A stretch of 64,000 bases of DNA from Fagopyrum homotropicum (lineage: Eukaryota; Streptophyta; Magnoliopsida; Caryophyllales; Polygonaceae), in contig BSWB01000002.1 in NCBI GenBank assembly GCA_033239125.1, forward strand, positions 50,503,001-50,567,000, in the 5' to 3' direction. Made by a program: the position numbers and the translations under genes. Within the stretch, counting starts at the first letter, position 1. Every line of letters begins with the position of its first letter. Under the pieces are notes generated by a model that made no database searches, had not been told where the DNA came from, and saw only the letters and a list, made by a program, of their open reading frames with translations. Of this stretch, positions 33,880 through 45,152 are shown one piece after another.

Positions 33880-35506
33880 TGTTCGCCCAAAAGCGTGCGT
33901 GAAATCAAGTCTTAAATTTATAAAACTAGAATAAAAGCATGCTAACCCGCAGTGTACGAATCGACGTAGATTAGCAAATATTCCAGAGTATCGATCACAG
34001 GGATTTGGTGAAACAAAATCCAATTTCAGATAGTCAAGCAAATAAGATGTAAAGCTTTGAAAATATTGGGAAAACAGCAACCCTAAAGATCCAGGTGTCT
34101 AATTATGGCAATCAATTCAAGATATACAAAAGAACTAAGGACAGAGTCAAGAATTGAAAAGGTATGCTAAGGTAAGGTAATGTACGGTGAAGTTCCAAAA
34201 GCTTATATGTCTAACCAAAATAACTCTCTATAAAGGTTGTTGAGGCTGCAGTATAGAAAGGATCTAAAGACTAGAATTGATCTCAAATAGCCAAACGGTT
34301 AAGGTTATGACACTCGAAACCAAAATAGAGGATGTTGAGTCTCACTACTACCTAGAAAAGGGCAAGTCAAGACTAGATTAAAGCTAATCTTTAACCTTGG
34401 ATCAAAGTAAAAGCAAAGTTCGTAAACTGAGGTAAATCACGGTCAGATCTTGAGAACCACGGCCGTGGAAACCTAAGAACAGTCCGTGATTTATGTTCGT
34501 CGACGATATCTCTCTAACTCTCAAGGTCCAATCAAATTATGATCGATCTATCATCATCTAAACCACAACTATTAACCCTTCACCTTAGAATTGCTAAAGG
34601 GTTTTAGCCAATAACCATTGTAATGATATCAATATTCAAATTAAAGAGAATGAAAGATAAAAACCCTCGAATACACAATAAAACTTCAAAACCAATTCTC
34701 AAATCCGAAACACAAGAATCAATGTTTAATGGATTCAGAATGTATAACACAAAACCTCACAATGATCTAAGGTAAGTATGAAGAACAGGTTGTCAATCCT
34801 TCTTCAATATCAAAAACTAAGAAAAAGGCTAAACCTTTGCGTTTCCGCAATCTTCGGCGATCTTCAATCAACCCTAGGCGAAGTCCTTGCGGAATGTATG
34901 CGGCCTCTCTGCGAGCTCCAAGCGGGATCCCCCAAAAACTCTCTTTTCCAGCCTTTTTATAAGGTGGGAAATAATTTCCGTCAAGGCCCATTACGTAAAT
35001 GACGTGGCAAATAATTGTACGTCAAAACATCGCCTAAATCACGGTCACGATCGTGGTTTAGAGTGTGGAAAAGGATTACGGTGTCTTGTGACTTCCACGA
35101 CTGTAATTTAGGCCGTGTAACCTACTCGAGTGCTCCACGCTCATGATGCCAAGATCCACGGCCGTGGTTTAGAGCGTGGACTTCTCTACGACCGTAATTC
35201 AGGGCGTGGAAGTGCATATTGCTTGTAGTTTCCTTTGTGTCGTGACATTCTTCATCCTAGCTCCTTCCTTAGCTTCCTTGATGTGTCTCCTAATCCTTGA
35301 ACATGATCGATCACTCCCTTTTCTCTCTCAATTGCTCCGATTTAGCTCCTATTCACCTATAATCAACACAAAGCTAGTGTAGACTTCCATATAGACAAAA
35401 TAAATGAACAAGCTAGCATTTGCTTCTAAACTTTATCCATGTACACAATAATAAGGGAAAAACAACCAAAATAAGTTCTTAGAATATCGCAATATTTCAT
35501 GCTAAC
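33880..35506 (-). repeat. D 5' LTR
   Basis: The LTR starts TGTTCGCCC on the plus strand and ends CATGCTAAC, lacking the final A that B has, directly against TGTAACCCC of the H LTR. It is related to B's LTR but diverged. It contains CCACGGCCGTGG at 34457-34468 and 35156-35167. Confidence 0.85.
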
Positions 35507-36580
35507 TGTAACCCCTGGTTCCTTGATCTAAAGGTGACCTATGGGTTGCTTGACCCCTTGTTTCCCTACTGTGGGCAACCTTCTCTCTCTCTCCTCCCTT
35601 GTGACTCTCACACATCTCACATTCTTCTCTTTCCTCTTCCTCCACCATTTTCTCCTTCATCTCTCACAATGCGCCTTTTGAGTCCGCGGCTGCATTTCTG
35701 CAACAGTAGGCCCTCTATCTCTCAACTTCTTCTTTCTTCTTCAATATGAAAGGTTGTTTCATGGTAGTATCATGCCTAGGTTGGACCTAAGATAATCTTG
35801 TGAATGCCACCTAGTGGTTGTGAACCTTAGGAGACCTTAGAGTCTTTTTTGTTGCCTTATGATGATCACGATTGTGTTGACCTTGTTGTACCTCCAAGGC
35901 TAGTTGTTTTCTAGCTTCGCCGTTGAGTATGATCTCGTAGGAGAGTGGGTTGTTGTGATATTCTAGCTTGAGCGTTTAGATGATCTTGTAAAGACCATAA
36001 GAACTAGAAGTCTTAGGACTTCTAGCATGTGAAGTGATTTTGATTGTGTGCCTTGATGGGCAGGATTAGAGTATCTTCCTATGTGAATCGGAGTACAGTA
36101 TTATCGGTTTGATCCTTGAGACGAGGTAAGTCACCGGACTTAATTATCTAGCTTCGATGTATGAGTATGATGCGTGATGGTGGTGTGTATTTATAATTGT
36201 TGTGATAATGATTAACCGAATTTGGAAGATCGTGTTTATTTTTTGTATCATGGCCCAAGTGTATAATAACCGGGCGGTGACCGCTTGTCCAGTTCAAAAT
36301 GGGGAACTGGGAGGCGCTCTACGACCAGTCCAACAAGTGATTTTGATTCGCATCAAGTACAAACCTGTTTGGGAAAGGGGGCAGGGGCGAGATTGTTATG
36401 GTTCTTGTGTCACACCATAAATGGAGTTAGTAAAGGGATAACGTAATGGAAGATAATAAATCAGACTTGTGTGCTACCATGCTATGTGCTTATGTTCTAT
36501 TATATGTGTGTGTGCCTTTACCATCCTTCTTATGCTTAGAATGCTAGCTAATGGTATTATACCGCCTTGTAGATGCTATG
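35507..36580 (+). repeat. Chromovirus LTR fragment, family H (right copy)
   Basis: It begins TGTAACCCC. It matches 2200-3266, minus a roughly 430-bp GC-rich section, and continues with blocks shared with the G LTR: GAGGTAAGTC, GGCCCAAGTGTATAATAAC, GGATAACGTAATGGAAGATAATAAA and GCTAATGGTATTATACCGCC. It breaks off near 36580 before the usual LTR end. Confidence 0.65.
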
Positions 36581-36750
36581 ACTTGTGTTTGGCTAAGGCA
36601 TTTCTCTCTTCCAAACTTGCACAAGTCAACGCACGTTGAACTCAAATAATCTCGTAAAGTGGCGAACAAGAAAAGACTCAACTTTTATATGACTCAAAGA
36701 AGACTCAAAATAAAAATTAAATCAAACCTGATACGGACTTCAATCGCTTA
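36581..36750 (-). other. Short remnant of J internal region
   Basis: About 170 bp lie between the H fragment and the J primer binding site. This is presumably the start of a J-type element's leader, cut off by rearrangement. Confidence 0.45.
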
Positions 36751-36762
36751 GCTTTGATACCA
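36751..36762 (-). other. J primer binding site (tRNA-iMet type)
   Basis: The minus strand reads TGGTATCAAAGC, the common plant chromovirus primer site complementary to initiator tRNA-Met, 3 nt from the LTR end. Confidence 0.8.
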
Positions 36763-36765
36763 CTT

Positions 36766-37876
36766 TGATGCGGGGTTGATGTCGTAGTTCCCTATCTAGA
36801 TTGAAAGTCCTCAACTGAAGTAAATCTTTGTTGGATAATGAAAATCTCGGGCGATATTTAAGGAAGTACATATCGAGATTTAGTGAAATTCAGAAAACAG
36901 ATCAATGAATAATATGGACAGATAAGAAGATGAATAATGGAATGATATATGACAAGTATAGGAAGATATGAACCAAGATATTTACGCAAAGAACCTTGAG
37001 CAATGATGTGTCAAAACCCCTTAACGAAGAGCTTACCTTAACCCTCACTTCTTTTACCTTACACAAGTCTTCTAAGTAAGACAATCGAAGGAGGGACTAC
37101 TATCGACCAGGAGCACCAACATTTAAAAAGATTAACACACACAAGCACAATCTAGCAAGGACTTCACAACGATTCAATCAAGGCTCTCTCTTTGATTGAA
37201 TAGGAATGAATAAAACACAAACTTCATAAACGAATTTTCGAGTTCACTCAATATTGTGGAAAATAATCATATCCCCCTCAAACGCTATTTATAAGCGAAT
37301 TCTTCTATGTAAAATAAGAAAGATATCTTTTAAAAGATAATCTAGGAAATATATCTTTAAAAGATATTCTAGGAAAGATATAAAAATATTCTCAAAGATA
37401 GGAACAAAAACTAACAACTAGCTTAAAGAATGTTTGGGAGCTTTTAACGTAAGAAATGTAAAGATAGTTGCCAAAATTAAAAGATCTTGGCTCGAACTTC
37501 AAACATGCGTGAGAAGACAACTCTCGGGTGGATATCTCAACCGAGATTCCTGTAGGTTGGCCGAGATTTCTTCTCTAATGCTCTTTCTTTGTCCTATCCA
37601 CATTTTATGCTTGCTAGCTCTTCTTGGTCGTGGCTTGGCTCTTCTTTAAAAGTCGACAATGTCACCATAGGATTCCTAAGAGTTAGTAGGGTCTCTTTGA
37701 GTGTACACATTGTTAGTATACTTGTAACTTCATCTTGAATGGCCTTTGCTCTTAACCTTGTGATTGGTCCTTCCATGATGGGATCTGAAGAAGGTGTAGC
37801 GAGATTATCCTTCAATACCTTATCCCTTGATCTAGTGATTGGTCCTTGAGGTAGTGGTAGGGATGGTCCCTCATCA
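36766..37876 (-). repeat. J 5' LTR (CRM-like chromovirus)
   Basis: In element sense the LTR runs TGATGAGGGACCATCC...CCCCGCATCA (1111 bp, inverted ends TGATG/CATCA) and is followed by the iMet PBS. Its first part codes the tail of pol: GPITRSRDK, later GPITRLRAK, an open stretch ending near 37594. CRM elements have LTRs beginning TGATGA and a pol that ends inside the LTR, as I recall it. Confidence 0.75.
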
Positions 37877-38423
37877 AACGGAGCTAGCAATAAATGGGAC
37901 ATAAACAACGGAGTAGTTTTCGCAAAAAGAAATAATAATCTTGGATGCTTCCCATGGTATTTAGGTAGTCAGAAAGCCGTCTTGGTGTGTAACAAGAAAT
38001 TGCGTAACAACAATTTCAGTTCCGGAAAAATCATCACCATGATACAAAGGTTTTGAGTACAGGGATTGAAAGCACCCAACACTAACAAAATTTGGCAAAT
38101 GATGATTGCATTTTGGAACTGCAAGGGCATTTGGACTGATAATAACATTACATGTAAAACGAACACACCCAAATGATAATGTTGGCAAAGACTAAAAATA
38201 GGTCCGAACCTGAAGAAACATCATGGAATAACACTGGTTTTGATAGAATATTTTTTTATTCGGGCAATGTGACTCGCAGGTGGGTTGTGTCTTTTAAGGA
38301 AGGAATATTAACTTAAGGACAAAAAAATTGAGATTGTCAAATCTTTTGACAGATTCCTAATGTCTAAACTCACTAATACCCACACAAACTTCGAAACTAT
38401 GATCATCTTCATACACGCACCAC
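37877..38423. other. Spacer between two J LTR copies
   Basis: No gene or repeat was recognised. A CA-rich stretch with short Met frames on the minus strand lacks any domain. Confidence 0.4.
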
Positions 38424-39232
38424 CAAGGAGGGACTACTATCGACCAGAAGCACCAACCTTCAAAAAGAATAACACACACAAGCAGAATCTAGCAGGGACT
38501 TCACAACGATTCAATCAAGGCTCTCTCTTTGATTGAGTAGGAATTAATAAAACACAAACTTCATAAACAAAGCTGCGAGTTCACACAATATTGTGGAAAA
38601 TAATCAAATCAAATCTATCTAATGATCTTCCCCTCTAAGGCTATTTATAAGGGAATTCTTCTATGTAAACTAAGAAAGATATCTTTTATAAAATAACCTA
38701 AGAAAGATATCTTTAAAAGATAATCTAGGAAAGATATAAAAATAATCTCAATGATAGGATCAAAAACTAACAACTAGATAAAATAATGTTTGAAAGCTTT
38801 TAAGATAAGAAATGTAAAGATAGTTGCCAAAATTAAAAAGATCTTGGCCGGATCTTCAAACGTGTGTGAGAAGACAAATCTTGGGTGGATATCTCGACCG
38901 AGATTCTTGTAGGTTGGCCGAGATTTCTTCTCTAATGCTCTTTCTTCGTCCTAGCCACCTTCTATGCTTGCTATCTCTTCTTGGTCATGGTTTGGCTCTT
39001 CTATAACAGTCAACAATGTCACCAAAGGATTCTTAATAGTGAGTAGGGTCTCTTTGAGTGTACATGTTGTTAGTATGCTTGTTACTTCATCTTGAATGGT
39101 CTTTGCTCTTGACCTTGTGATTGCTCCTTCCATGGCGGGATCTAAAGAAAGTGTAGCTGGATTATCCTTCAATACCTTAGCCCTTGATCTAGTAATTGGT
39201 CCTTGAGGTAGTGTTGGGATGGTCCCTCATCA
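38424..39232 (-). repeat. J 3' LTR, truncated
   Basis: It aligns with 37087-37876 over about 0.8 kb. Its element-sense start (TGATGAGGGACCATCC) lies directly after a polypurine tract. The last 320 bp of the LTR are missing. The pol tail inside it carries a 1-bp deletion relative to the other copy. Confidence 0.8.
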
Positions 39233-40412
39233 TACTCCCCTTCTTGAGAAAGATTCTTCCTCAAATCACCAACATGCTCATCTCTAGACTCAAAAGGACT
39301 CAAGTCTCCTACATTGAAAATAGGACTTACACCATACTCAGCTGGAAGCTCCAAGACATAAGCATTGTCACCGACTTTGCGCTTCACTCTAAATGGTCCA
39401 TCTCCTCTTGTAGACAACTTAGACTTCCTCTTTTCCAAAAATCGATCTTCCCTTAGATGCAACCAAACTAGATCTCCTGGTTTGAACACCATCTCCTTGC
39501 GATTTCAATTTGCCTTTGAAGCTACGGTTTTTCCTTTTTGCTCCAGCCTTATGCACGTTTTCTCATGCAATTCCTTAATAAACTCCACCCATTTTCTTGC
39601 AATGAAATTCACTCATTCCTTTAAAGGCAACGGTGTAAGATCAAAAGGAGTCAAAGGATTCACTCCATAGACACACTCAAAAGGTGTTAGGTTGGTAGAT
39701 GAATGCAAGGTACATTATAAGCAAATTATGCATGTGGTAAAACATCCTTCCAAGTACTCAAATCATCTTTTAAACGGCTTTCAAGATAGTAGTCAAAGTC
39801 TTGTTAGTAACTTCCGTTTGACCATTCATTTGAGGATGACTAGAAGTGGAAAACCACAATCTTGTACCTAATTTTCCCCAAAAAGTCTTCCAAAAGAAAC
39901 TAAGGAACTTGACATCTTTATCACTTACAATAGTCCGCGGCACTCCATGCAATCTAACAGCTTCCCTAAAGAACAAGTTATCCACATTATAAGCATCATC
40001 AGTTTTATGGCAAGCAATAAAGTGAGCTATCTTAGAAAAATGGTTAACGACCACAAAATTGGAATCTCTTCTCTTCTTAGTCCTTGGAAAACCTACAACA
40101 AAGTCCATACTAATATCAAGCCATGGTGAAGTAGGTATAGGTAAAGGAATATACAAACCATGTGGTTTCGACCTTGACTTTGCCTTCATGCAAATAATGC
40201 ACCTCTTGATCAAATGTTCAACATCTTTAAGCATATGAGGCCAAAAGAAATGTGAATGAAGCCTATGATAAGTATTATCTCTTCCAAAGTTTCTCATTAA
40301 TCTTCTCATATGAGCCTCCTCAGCTAATAATAATCTCATAAAACATCTAGGATTACAAACGTTATCCTCATGGAACAAAAATTCTTCAAAGATATAAAAC
40401 TTACCTCTCTAT
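38951..40412 (-). pseudogene. J integrase, C-terminal part and pol tail
   Basis: The integrase core (39770-40378) shows HFFWPHMLKDV with CIIC of the zinc-binding motif, SMDFVVGFPR (Asp), VSDKDVKFLS (Asp) and HPQMNGQTEVTNKTL (Glu). The first His of HHCC is beyond the cut at 40412. After a decayed stretch, the C-terminal domain (39169-39492) reads FKPGDLVWLHLREDRF, RGDGPFRV and FNVGDLSPFES. The tail (GAITRSRAK) then continues in the 3' LTR. Frameshifts near 39500-39770 and near 39210 inactivate it. The sequence type is CRM-like chromovirus. Element G is inserted at 40413. Confidence 0.8.
39233..39248 (-). other. J polypurine tract inside pol
   Basis: The minus strand reads CTCAAGAAGGGGAGTA immediately before TGATGAGGG. 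It also codes Gln-Glu-Gly-Glu-Tyr of pol, so tract, LTR start and coding sequence overlap. Confidence 0.75.
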
Positions 40413-42187
40413 TGTAAGAGCCTTAGTTTTAGGAGCTGAGTTGTGCTGAGCCTGGGCTGAGCCGCCCCTGCGCCTCAGGAGGGCCGCCCCTACGCCTTGC
40501 CTGATCCGGCCCTGCGGGTTTGTGCGGCTGCATCCACCTTTGTTTACCTCTTGACCTTGCTTTTGGCTAGCTTCCTATATAAGCTTTCCATTTCTTTAGA
40601 TGAAGGGTTTCTTCATCTCTCCAGCTTCTCTCTTCCTCCTCACGCTCATCTACTCATCTCTTCTTCCTTGATCTTCTTTGATCTCTCCTTGATCTTGTGT
40701 GTGAGTTTTGAGGGTTTGAGTGTGGTTTGGGCCTTGGATGATCATGAGGATGATGCTGAGTGTTGTTGATGTTGTGTTGAGGTTGTGAAGGTGTTGATTA
40801 CTCTTAGTTGCTGATTAGGGTTCTGTTGTGGTAAGATCTCTATCTCCATCTTCTTTCCTTCTTCTTTGCTTCTTTCTTTCTTCTTTAGCTTAGGATCACG
40901 AGTTGAGCTTGTGTGGATCCTTTCCTGATGTTTTGATGTCATACATGTGTATATATGTATTTGTGATGTTGTTGTGTGATGGAGAAGTAAAGAGAGTCGA
41001 GAAAAAGATCAAAGAGAAGTCGAGGCCAATCCTCTACACAAACAGCCGCCCCTGCGCCTGCTGTGAACCGCCCTTGCGCCTCACTGGTTCAGCCCTTGCA
41101 TCCTTTATTTCCGCTGGTGTATTCAGGGCATACCTTGTTGGTATGATTCCTTCTTTCCTTTCCTTTGGCCTTGGCTTCGATGTTGGCTAGGCTAACTTGG
41201 TTAGGATGAGTTGCATGATAGAGATGTGCCTTAGACACTTGTGTTTATGTTGAGGATATGCCTTAGGCATTTGTGAGCAAGTTATGATCTCGAGGTTTAG
41301 ATTGAGGTTGTAGGTTGGTTATGGTTATGGAGACGAGTCTCCTAACCCTTGCAGTATGTCATGATGTGTGCCTTGCTATTGCAGGTGTTGATTACTTCAC
41401 CAAGGGGAAGCTATGACATGGTGTTTGTTACGAGTATTATAGGTAAGTCCGTAGGATTTACTTAGCATACAGTTGTGGATTTTTGTGATTATGATGGTTG
41501 TGGGTGTTCATATGATTGTGCATTTATAACCTAAACCGGATTAGGATGACCTTTTATTACATTAAATGGCCCAAGTGTATTATAACGGGTCGTGAACACA
41601 CTTGCCTCTGCCTGCGGGTAGGAGGAGGTGCCTTGAAGATGATCTCACAGGGGGGGATGAGTGATGATCACCCCCATGCAAAACCCCTGTGTTACGTTGG
41701 AAGGGATGAGGTTCTTGAGGCTCCTCGTGTTACAAAATAAGTTGAATTAGTAATGGAATAACGTAATGAAAAGATAATAAATGAATGTGTGTGGCATTGC
41801 ATGTATGAGATGTTGATGTGTGTTTGTGCTATTACCTTCATGCTTATTCTTTGTTGTAGCTAACGGTGTATACCGTGTTGTAGATGATCTGTAGGTTAGG
41901 AAGAATGCAGAGTGAGCAAGATGAGGTGACCAGCCGAGGACTTCTGTACATTAGGGTTGCGTGGGATATGGGATCTTTTGTATCTGATGTTTATGGATGT
42001 TGTTTTTTACGCGGCTTTGTGATTGTAAACCCTTTTGATGTATCTTATACAGTTTTATGTTTTTGGTTTTAACTACCCGTGCGTTGTTGTAAGATCCGGT
42101 GAACTTGTTTTCAGGCTAGGGTCAGGATCCATTGTGAGATCCTAGCCCAATGTGGCACTCCGAGTCCCGCGGATTTGGGGTGTTACA
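40413..42187 (+). repeat. G 5' LTR
   Basis: The LTR runs TGTAAGAGCC...GTGTTACA (1775 bp). It holds CCGCCCCTGCG motifs at 40462-40472 and 41046-41056 plus several variants, and a conserved TCAGGCTAGGGTCAGGATCC block near its end that is also in the solo LTR at 45153-47118. Confidence 0.93.
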
Positions 42188-42191
42188 GAGC

Positions 42192-42203
42192 TGGTATCAG
42201 AGA
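42192..42203 (+). other. G primer binding site (tRNA-iMet type)
   Basis: TGGTATCAGAGA lies 4 nt after the LTR. It matches the initiator tRNA-Met complement used by plant chromoviruses. Confidence 0.9.
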
Positions 42204-42369
42204 CTTAGGTTGACAACAATGGCACTTGCTATCTACAATAAAGGTAGAGTGGATAAATAAACAGAACCCAAAAGGGGTCTGACCTTTTGAAAAGGTTTTG
42301 GTCTTAAAGCGAGTACAATGTTTTGGGATAGTGTGTAGAGAAGTCGTTACCCTTCTGAGGATCTCCACA

Positions 42370-42372
<3 letters not shown>

Positions 42373-42408
<36 letters not shown>
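42373..42408. repeat. (TA)18 microsatellite
   Basis: An uninterrupted TA run in G's leader just before the gag start. Confidence 0.95.
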
Positions 42409-42413
<5 letters not shown>

Positions 42414-42455
42414 GGCCTATATAGAGCCTTATACGTTAGGTGTGCATACCCCGCA

Positions 42456-43780
42456 GATGGCTCGGACTAGAGTTACTCCTGTTGTAGGCCGAGGTAGAGG
42501 TAGACCACCTCTTCCTCCAGGAGGGATAGGACAGGGATCAGCTCCCGCTGCTGATCCATAAGTGGTGGTGGAGGCTCCTGAGGAGGTTGTTGAGAGTGTC
42601 GTCCCAGCGACGAGGAGTTGTGGATTTAGGAGACATCAGGCACATCGAGCCAAGTCTCATGACTCAGATCATGTCTCCATGGGAGGACCAGAGTTTAGAG
42701 AGTACCTTAGACATTTTGAGGAGGCCATCAGAGCAGGAAGACGAGCCCCAGATCTACCAAAGCATGAGGGATCATTTGAGAGATCTCATGGAGCCACTTA
42801 AGTGCCACCTATGTCGGCACATGTTGTTGAGACTGCTAGAGTTGTGGAGGGGACCAGAGGGCCTCGACTAGATACCTGGTTGAAGGTGTTTCATCAGCAA
42901 ACAATACCACCCTTCTCAGGGCAGATTGGGTTAGAGACTGAGGTATGGGTAGGACATGTAGACTCAGCTTTAGAGTCTATTAGGTGTCTTGAGGACAGAC
43001 GGATAGAGCTAGTTCAGTCTCTATTCCGTGACCTTGCTCATCAGTGGTGGAGGACCGTACGAGCTCGAGTTACCAGCTATGAGCAGATGAGGACTTTGCC
43101 GAGGGAGCAGTTCAGCCCTACCTCATTAAGGAGGGAGAAGCTGCAGGATTTTGTGGAGGCAAGCTTTGAGGACGTACCCATTACATATGTTATTCGCCGC
43201 TTCTAGACTGAGTTAGCGTTGCTGGGTCTAGCTGCACCATTTGAGGACCAGCATGTGTATTTATTCTCCCGTCGTCTGAGGGAGAGAACACGTTCGTACA
43301 TGGCAAGATTCCATTGTGATTCCTTGACAAATTACCAAGATCGAGCCTCTTCTTTTGAGCGAGAGAGAGCCAGCCAGAGGAGGACTTCTTAGATGGGACG
43401 GTCTGAGAAGAGACAGTGCACATGACAGACTGGTGTAGGAGCATCTGGATACGGGCGATGCTAGTCTTAGGGCCGCTCGAGTGGTCCAATATTTACACAG
43501 ACGACTGAGAGAGGCCGGCAGTGTTACAACTGCGGGGCCTATGGACATTTGAGGGCGGAGTGCCCGAGAGCACCACTGACTTGCTTCTCGTATGGGAAGC
43601 CAAGACACAAAGCTACGTTTTTCCGTCAGGGCAAGGCGTCATCACGGTAGGGTTCTTCCCCTATAGGTGCAGTAGGAGTTGGGCAGAGACCGCCTCAACA
43701 TCAGGCATAGGGACAACAAAGAGTCCCAGACACACCTGCTACTCAAGGTTCAGCTCTAGGACCAAGTAGAGATAGAGGTA
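42456..43780 (+). pseudogene. G gag
   Basis: The frame begins at ATG 42456 (MARTRVTPVVGRGRGRPPLP). The gag core has LDTWLKVFHQQTIPPFSG, DLAHQWWRTVRARVTSY and FVEASFEDVPITYVIRRF. A CCHC zinc knuckle, CYNCGAYGHLRAEC, is coded at about 43519-43560. At least eight stops interrupt the frame, several in positions where Gln (CAG) is expected. Gag would package element RNA; this copy cannot. Confidence 0.88.
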
Positions 43781-43830
43781 GAGATGGTGGTACTAGTGAT
43801 GCCCGAGGAGCTAGAGGCCGCGTTTTTGAG

Positions 43831-45152
43831 TTGAGGAGTGTTGAGGAGCCGCCAGCACAAGTTGCTACAGGTACCATTCTGTTACATGGTTTACCTGTTA
43901 GAGTTTTATTTGATAGGGGTGCTACGCATTCCTTTATTTTTGCTGCATGTGTTGAGCGTTTGAGTTTATCTACCATAGAAGGGACCCCTCTTACGATAGG
44001 GTTACCTGATGGTAGTCGGGTCCGAGGTACCCGTGAGATACGTAGTTGTCCCCTTCATTTAGGGACTCGTGTGTTGCTTGTTAACTTCTTAGTCATGCCC
44101 TTAATGCATGAAGAAGTCATATTAGGTATGGATTTGATGCGTAGACACCGTGCGGTGTTAGATGTGGGTAAGAGAACTGTTATAGTCTCTACCGACGTAG
44201 GTCTGATAGAGGTCTTCTGGAGTTGGGACCTTGGAAAGACGGGATCTGTTATCAATGCTATACGAGCAGCGAGGCTGATAGCACAAGGATATGATGCCTT
44301 CTAGTGTTATGCCATGAAAGAAGGAGATAGCCCAGCTTTAGAGGACATACCAGTAGTCTGCGAGTTTACAGACGTGTTTGCAGAGCCGTCTAGTTTGCCG
44401 CCTCAGAGGAGCGTAGATTTCGGCATCGAGTTGGTGCTTGGTATGAGACCGATCTCGAAGGCTCCATATCGTCTGGTGCCTATCGAGACGTTGGAGATGA
44501 AGAAGCAACTCGAGGAGTTGGCTGAGAAGGGCTTCATTCGCCCTAGCGTATCACCATGGGGTGCACCTATCCTCTTCGTGCGGAAGAAGGACGGATCATT
44601 GAGATTGTGTATAGACTAAAAAGAGCTGAACAAGGTGACCATCAAGAACATGTATCCACTACCTCGTATTGATGATTTACTTGATCAGCTTCAGGGAGCG
44701 ACAGTTTTCTCCCGGATCGATTTATGTTCACGGTATCACCAGTTGAGGATGAGAGAGCAGGACGTGCACAGGACGGCATTTCGTACATGTTATGGACACT
44801 ACGAGTTTGTAGTGATGCCATTTGGGCTGAAGAATTCCCCAGCAGTTTTCATGGAGTTGATGAACAATATCTTTATCGACTTCCTGGATCAGTTTGTGGT
44901 GGTCTTCATTGATGACATTCCGGTATATCTCGTAGCAGAGAGGAGCATGCTAGACATCTGAAGACAGTTTTGCAGATTTTTAGGGATAGAGACCTGTATG
45001 TCAAGCTCTCTAAGTGCGAGTTCTGGATGTCTGAGGTTGCTTTTCTTGGACACATCGTCTCCGCCGACGGGATCATGGTTGACCCGGCGAAGATTGAGTC
45101 TGTTGCTACATGGACGACACCGACGAACGTCAAGGAAGTGCGCAGCTTTCTT
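43831..45152 (+). pseudogene. G protease and reverse transcriptase (first part)
   Basis: The protease shows LLHGLPVRVLFDRGATHSFI (the usual D-S-G triad reads D-R-G) and EVILGMDLM. After a stop near 44304, RT runs from PLPRIDDLLDQLQGATVFS through VVFIDDI (the catalytic FIDD box). Stops lie at 44304 and 44619. A 1-bp deletion near 44931 shifts the frame. It continues with KCEFWMSEVAFLGHIVS and VKEVRSFL, where a solo LTR interrupts it at 45153. Confidence 0.88.

Larger units (their letters stand above)
3267..35506 (-). mobile_element. Athila-like Ty3/gypsy element D (split by B)
   Basis: D reads right to left: 5' LTR (33880-35506), PBS, gag, protease, RT, RNase H, integrase, extra ORF. Element B (6380-28531) splits the integrase. 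D's parts are therefore 28532-35506 and 3267-6379. The 3' LTR and most of the 3' untranslated region are missing, because the extra ORF stop lies only about 57 bp from the junction with the H fragment. Every D gene carries stops or frameshifts. D shares the CCACGGCCGTGG motif with B but is clearly older. Confidence 0.85.

Noticed and set aside
37095..39232. Simple tandem duplication of 0.8 kb
   Set aside because: The right edges coincide with an LTR start beside a polypurine tract and one copy ends at a PBS, so they are LTRs.
42802..43206. Possible separate plant gene with a 134-residue open frame
   Set aside because: It is the gag core of chromovirus G between two stops.
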